Assembly: GCA_026770585.1 (NCBI GenBank)
Contig: MU646341.1
Coordinates: 1,190,327 to 1,206,624 of the forward strand
Length of the DNA stretch: 16,298 nucleotides
Source of the DNA: Baffinella frigidus
Taxonomy: Eukaryota; Cryptophyceae; Cryptomonadales; Baffinellaceae
Direction of reading: 5' to 3'
Shown here piece by piece: positions 14,430-16,298 of this stretch. Positions within the stretch are counted from its first letter, which is position 1. Each line of letters begins with the position of its first letter. The notes below the pieces were generated by a model, which did no database searches, was not told the origin of the DNA, and was given only the letters and a program-made list of their open reading frames with translations. The translations under genes were made by a program, and so were the position numbers.

Positions 14430-14573
14430 CTGGGGACACAGTCCCGTGTAGGATGACCGGAGTGACTGCTTAATTAACGCCTTTCCTGCCAACGAAATTT
14501 ACAAATGCTTTACTATTGCTAGCATGATCCAATTGTGTCGTAATTTTCGTTGCCAGAAAGGCTTTAATTAATA
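14430..14573. mobile_element. MITE-like nested repeat M5 next to half of the 8699-type hairpin
   Basis: 14430-14467 matches the left arm and loop of the hairpin at 8699-8762 (CCCGTGTAGGATGACCGGAG, then TGACT). It stops where M5 begins. M5 (about 14468-14573) has TTAATTAA.GCCTTTC outer arms, the core CAACGAAATTTAC (14490-14502) and the partner GTGTCGTAATTTTCGTTG (14535-14552). The right arm of the hairpin is missing. Confidence 0.78.
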
Positions 14574-14640
14574 CTGTACATTCTTTGAGATTAGAGCACC
14601 ACGCGACGCGCAGTGGGAGAACAAATCGACAATGCACGTG

Positions 14641-14768
14641 CCCCGCCAGATGCTCGAGGGGGTTCGGGTCTTTCCAACCGTCCTATTTGACGGGGATGAC
14701 TGGTTTCGAAAACCGCTGCACTGAGGGGGAATCGACTTTTGGCGACCCCTTCCAGGACTCTGGCGTGG
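14641..14768. mobile_element. CCACGCCAGA MITE, copy A (128 bp)
   Basis: It starts CCCCGCCAGA and ends TCTGGCGTGG. The subterminal part on the right is TTTTGGCGACCCCTTCCAGG. TG lies on both sides, a possible 2-bp target duplication. It is non-coding; open frames across it are shadows. Confidence 0.82.
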
Positions 14769-14858
14769 TGTGTACGCCGCACACGTTTCTGCTACTGTTT
14801 TGGTTATTCTCGAAACCCCTTCGTAGTGCCCTGTGTGGACGTGTCACCTCAGTGCAGT

Positions 14859-14989
14859 CCACGCTAGCGTCTTGGAAGGGGTCGCCAATTCCCCGGAAGG
14901 AGTAAGGGGAAATGGTCCACTTTTGAGATAGTTTGGCGCCCAAATGAGCGCTCGGAAAGAGCCGAACCCCCTCGAATAATCTGGCGTGG
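14859..14989. mobile_element. CCACGCCAGA MITE, copy B (131 bp)
   Basis: It starts CCACGCTAGCGTCTTGGAAG plus GGGTCGCC, inverted with respect to copies A and C, and ends ATCTGGCGTGG. CAGTGCAGT on the left and ACTGCACTG on the right extend the symmetry beyond the element, so no direct target duplication is seen. Confidence 0.8.
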
Positions 14990-15086
14990 AAACTGCACTG
15001 CCAGCCGAAAGTTTTTGCCAACGTCAACCGTGATGGAAACTTGTCTCACGTTTGCCGCCTTGCGAATATTTCATCTCACTGAATAA

Positions 15087-15212
15087 CCACGCCAGACTGC
15101 AGGAAGGGGAAAAATATTTTAAACCGTATGTGGGTACGGTATTGACTTTTGAAAACCATTGCCCTTGAGGGAAAATGGACTTTTGGCGACCCCTTCGAAG
15201 ACTCTGGCGTGG
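15087..15212. mobile_element. CCACGCCAGA MITE, copy C (126 bp)
   Basis: It starts CCACGCCAGACTGCAGGAAG and ends TTTTGGCGACCCCTTCGAAG, then ACTCTGGCGTGG. AA flanks both ends (possible 2-bp target duplication). The interior holds GTATGTGGGTACGGTATTGAC. Confidence 0.85.
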
Positions 15213-15232
15213 AATCTGGCGCGGGTGCTGGC

Positions 15233-15505
15233 GCAGACGGATCGGGGAGATCCAAGAGAGCCATACATCGAGGGCCCTCAATATCCTCATACATTGTGGG
15301 CCCTCAATGTCCGCAGACGGATCGGGGAGGTCCAAGAGAGCGTGTTGCGGGGCGTCGGGCTGGCGTTGCGAGAGTTGACAGTTGGTGCTATGTTGACAAT
15401 GGGTGCTAAGCTGACAATTGGTGCTAAGCTGACAAGTTGTGCTAAGTTGACACGTGGCGCTTGGCGTCGCGCAGACGGATCGGGGAGATCCAAGAGAGCC
15501 TGCGG
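15233..15505 (+). repeat. 18-bp minisatellite among 30-bp dispersed repeats
   Basis: Five 18-bp units of GTTGACAATGGGTGCTAA type fill 15374-15463. A 30-bp sequence, CGCAGACGGATCGGGGAG then [A/G]TCCAAGAGAG, occurs at 15233, 15312 and 15470, and its last part again at about 16064. GAGGGCCCTCAATAT/GGGCCCTCAATGT is a further small duplication at 15270-15310. Confidence 0.9.
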
Positions 15506-15575
15506 CGCCTCTCGCCCCCTGTCGCCACGGCCGCGCAGCTCGCCTTCCGGTGAGAAACCGTTCCTTGAAACAGAA

Positions 15576-15700
15576 CCACGCCAGAGTCTTGGAAGGGATC
15601 GTCAAAAGTCAATTTCCTCCCAAGGCAGTGGTTTCAACAGTCAACAACCGTGTCCTGACACGGGTTTAAAAAATTAACCCCCTCCTGCACTCTGGCGTGG
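15576..15700. mobile_element. CCACGCCAGA MITE, copy D (125 bp)
   Basis: It starts CCACGCCAGAGTCTTGGAAG and ends CTGCACTCTGGCGTGG. AA flanks both ends. It is inverted relative to copies A and C. The interior contains GTCAAAAGTCAATTTCC and a GTGTCCTGACAC palindrome. Confidence 0.87.
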
Positions 15701-15754
15701 AAAGCCAACGTTGCGTGCGGACTTATTTGGACGGGACTCGGTACAAAACGTACA

Positions 15755-15825
15755 ATACATGGTTTTACAACACATTTAGGACATGGTTTTACAACACATT
15801 TAGGACATGATTTTACAACACTTTT
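15755..15825 (+). repeat. TTTTACAACACATTTAGGACATG repeats
   Basis: A ~24-bp unit (GGTTTTACAACACATTTAGG plus ACAT) occurs three times with small changes. GGTTTTACAACGCATTTA appears once more near 16177. Confidence 0.85.
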
Positions 15826-15828
15826 ATG

Positions 15829-16200
15829 TCGCCTCTCGCCACGGCCGCGCACCTCGCCGCCCGGTCACTACCCATCAGGTTGCCGAAGCACCCTTTTTAA
15901 ATGCCGACTGTAGGTGTTCTGTACGGAGTTAGTCACGTGTCTCCCCGGAACGCGGGCCGACACGTGACCAATCATATGAAAATTACTACACACTGCCTCG
16001 CTTGTACAGCTCCCCGGGTTTTAACGCGGGTGCTCGATCAGCCTCGTATGGCTAATAGAGAAAAATCCAAGAGAGCCTGCGGCGCCTCTCGCCCCCGGTC
16101 GCCCAGCTCGCCTTCCGGTCACTACCCATGAGGCCACCCAAGCACTTAAAATCGACGTACAAAACTTACAATAGACGGTTTTACAACGCATTTATATCTC
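15829..16200. repeat. duplicated segment and solo core half-site
   Basis: CGCCTCTCGCC...CTCGCC...CCGGTCACTACCCAT[C/G]AGG occurs at 15829-15880 and 16083-16132, with a partial copy at about 15505-15552. Between them, AGTCACGTGTCTCC...GACACGTGACCAAT (15930-15972) is an imperfect inverted repeat, followed by GAAAATTACTACAC (15979-15992), a solo arm of the M1-M5 core. No gene is supported. Confidence 0.65.
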
Positions 16201-16212
16201 CTCACCCCCCCG

Positions 16213-16214
<2 letters not shown>

Positions 16215-16298
<84 letters not shown>
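16215..16298. other. 84-base C homopolymer at the window end
   Basis: An uninterrupted run of C closes the window. Such a run is more likely a sequencing or assembly end artefact than biology, although C/G-rich tracts are common in this region. Confidence 0.9.

Noticed and set aside
15024-15605. 193-codon minus-strand frame with QLSTNCQLST repeats
   Set aside because: It crosses MITE copies C and D and the 18-bp minisatellite; no protein family recognised.
1-16298. tRNA or rRNA genes
   Set aside because: Scanning by eye for GGTTCGAATCC-like T-arm words with matching acceptor stems and for conserved rRNA blocks found none. A tRNAscan or Rfam search would be needed to exclude diverged ones.

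Overview
The window looks like nuclear DNA from a eukaryotic microalga, probably near a chromosome end. Three things support this. Long degenerate tracts of the plant/algal telomere heptamer TTTAGGG occur in both orientations. Two genes are interrupted by short GT-AG introns. One of them encodes a protein with a signal peptide followed by Phe at the predicted cleavage site, the usual layout for import into a complex, red-algal-derived plastid (cryptophyte, haptophyte or ochrophyte type). LRLRG/LRGGG-rich pre-sequences make a cryptophyte or similar alga an attractive guess, but the species cannot be fixed from this sequence. Most long open frames here are chance frames in repeats and are not annotated as genes. 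|| Layout: 1-5900 holds a 21-bp minisatellite, telomere-like arrays, several inverted-repeat (MITE-like) elements and a tandem ~280-bp repeat, with no gene I can support. 6316-8515 is the genic island. On the minus strand is a partial, apparently plastid-targeted deoxynucleoside kinase (two exons seen, 3' part missing; a 161-bp hairpin element begins just beyond exon 2). Diverging from it on the plus strand is a three-exon gamma-glutamylcyclotransferase-like gene. 8399-9650 is minisatellite DNA carrying a 168-bp inverted-repeat element with a reconstructable empty site. 9650-10650 holds tandemly reiterated exon-like and mini-intron-like pieces of an unidentified gene. 10655-16214 is again repeats: reverse-orientation telomere-like DNA, many hairpin elements, two minisatellites, and four copies of a ~125-130-bp MITE with CCACGCCAGA ends. 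16215-16298 is an 84-base C run, probably a sequence or assembly end. || The most unusual pattern is a set of five nested palindromes that share an INNER core (CAACGAAAATTACTACAC and its reverse complement around a variable loop) while their OUTER inverted arms are unrelated from copy to copy. This is the opposite of an ordinary MITE family, where the outer ends are conserved. The two genes share a roughly 350-bp divergent upstream region; nothing shows that they act together.
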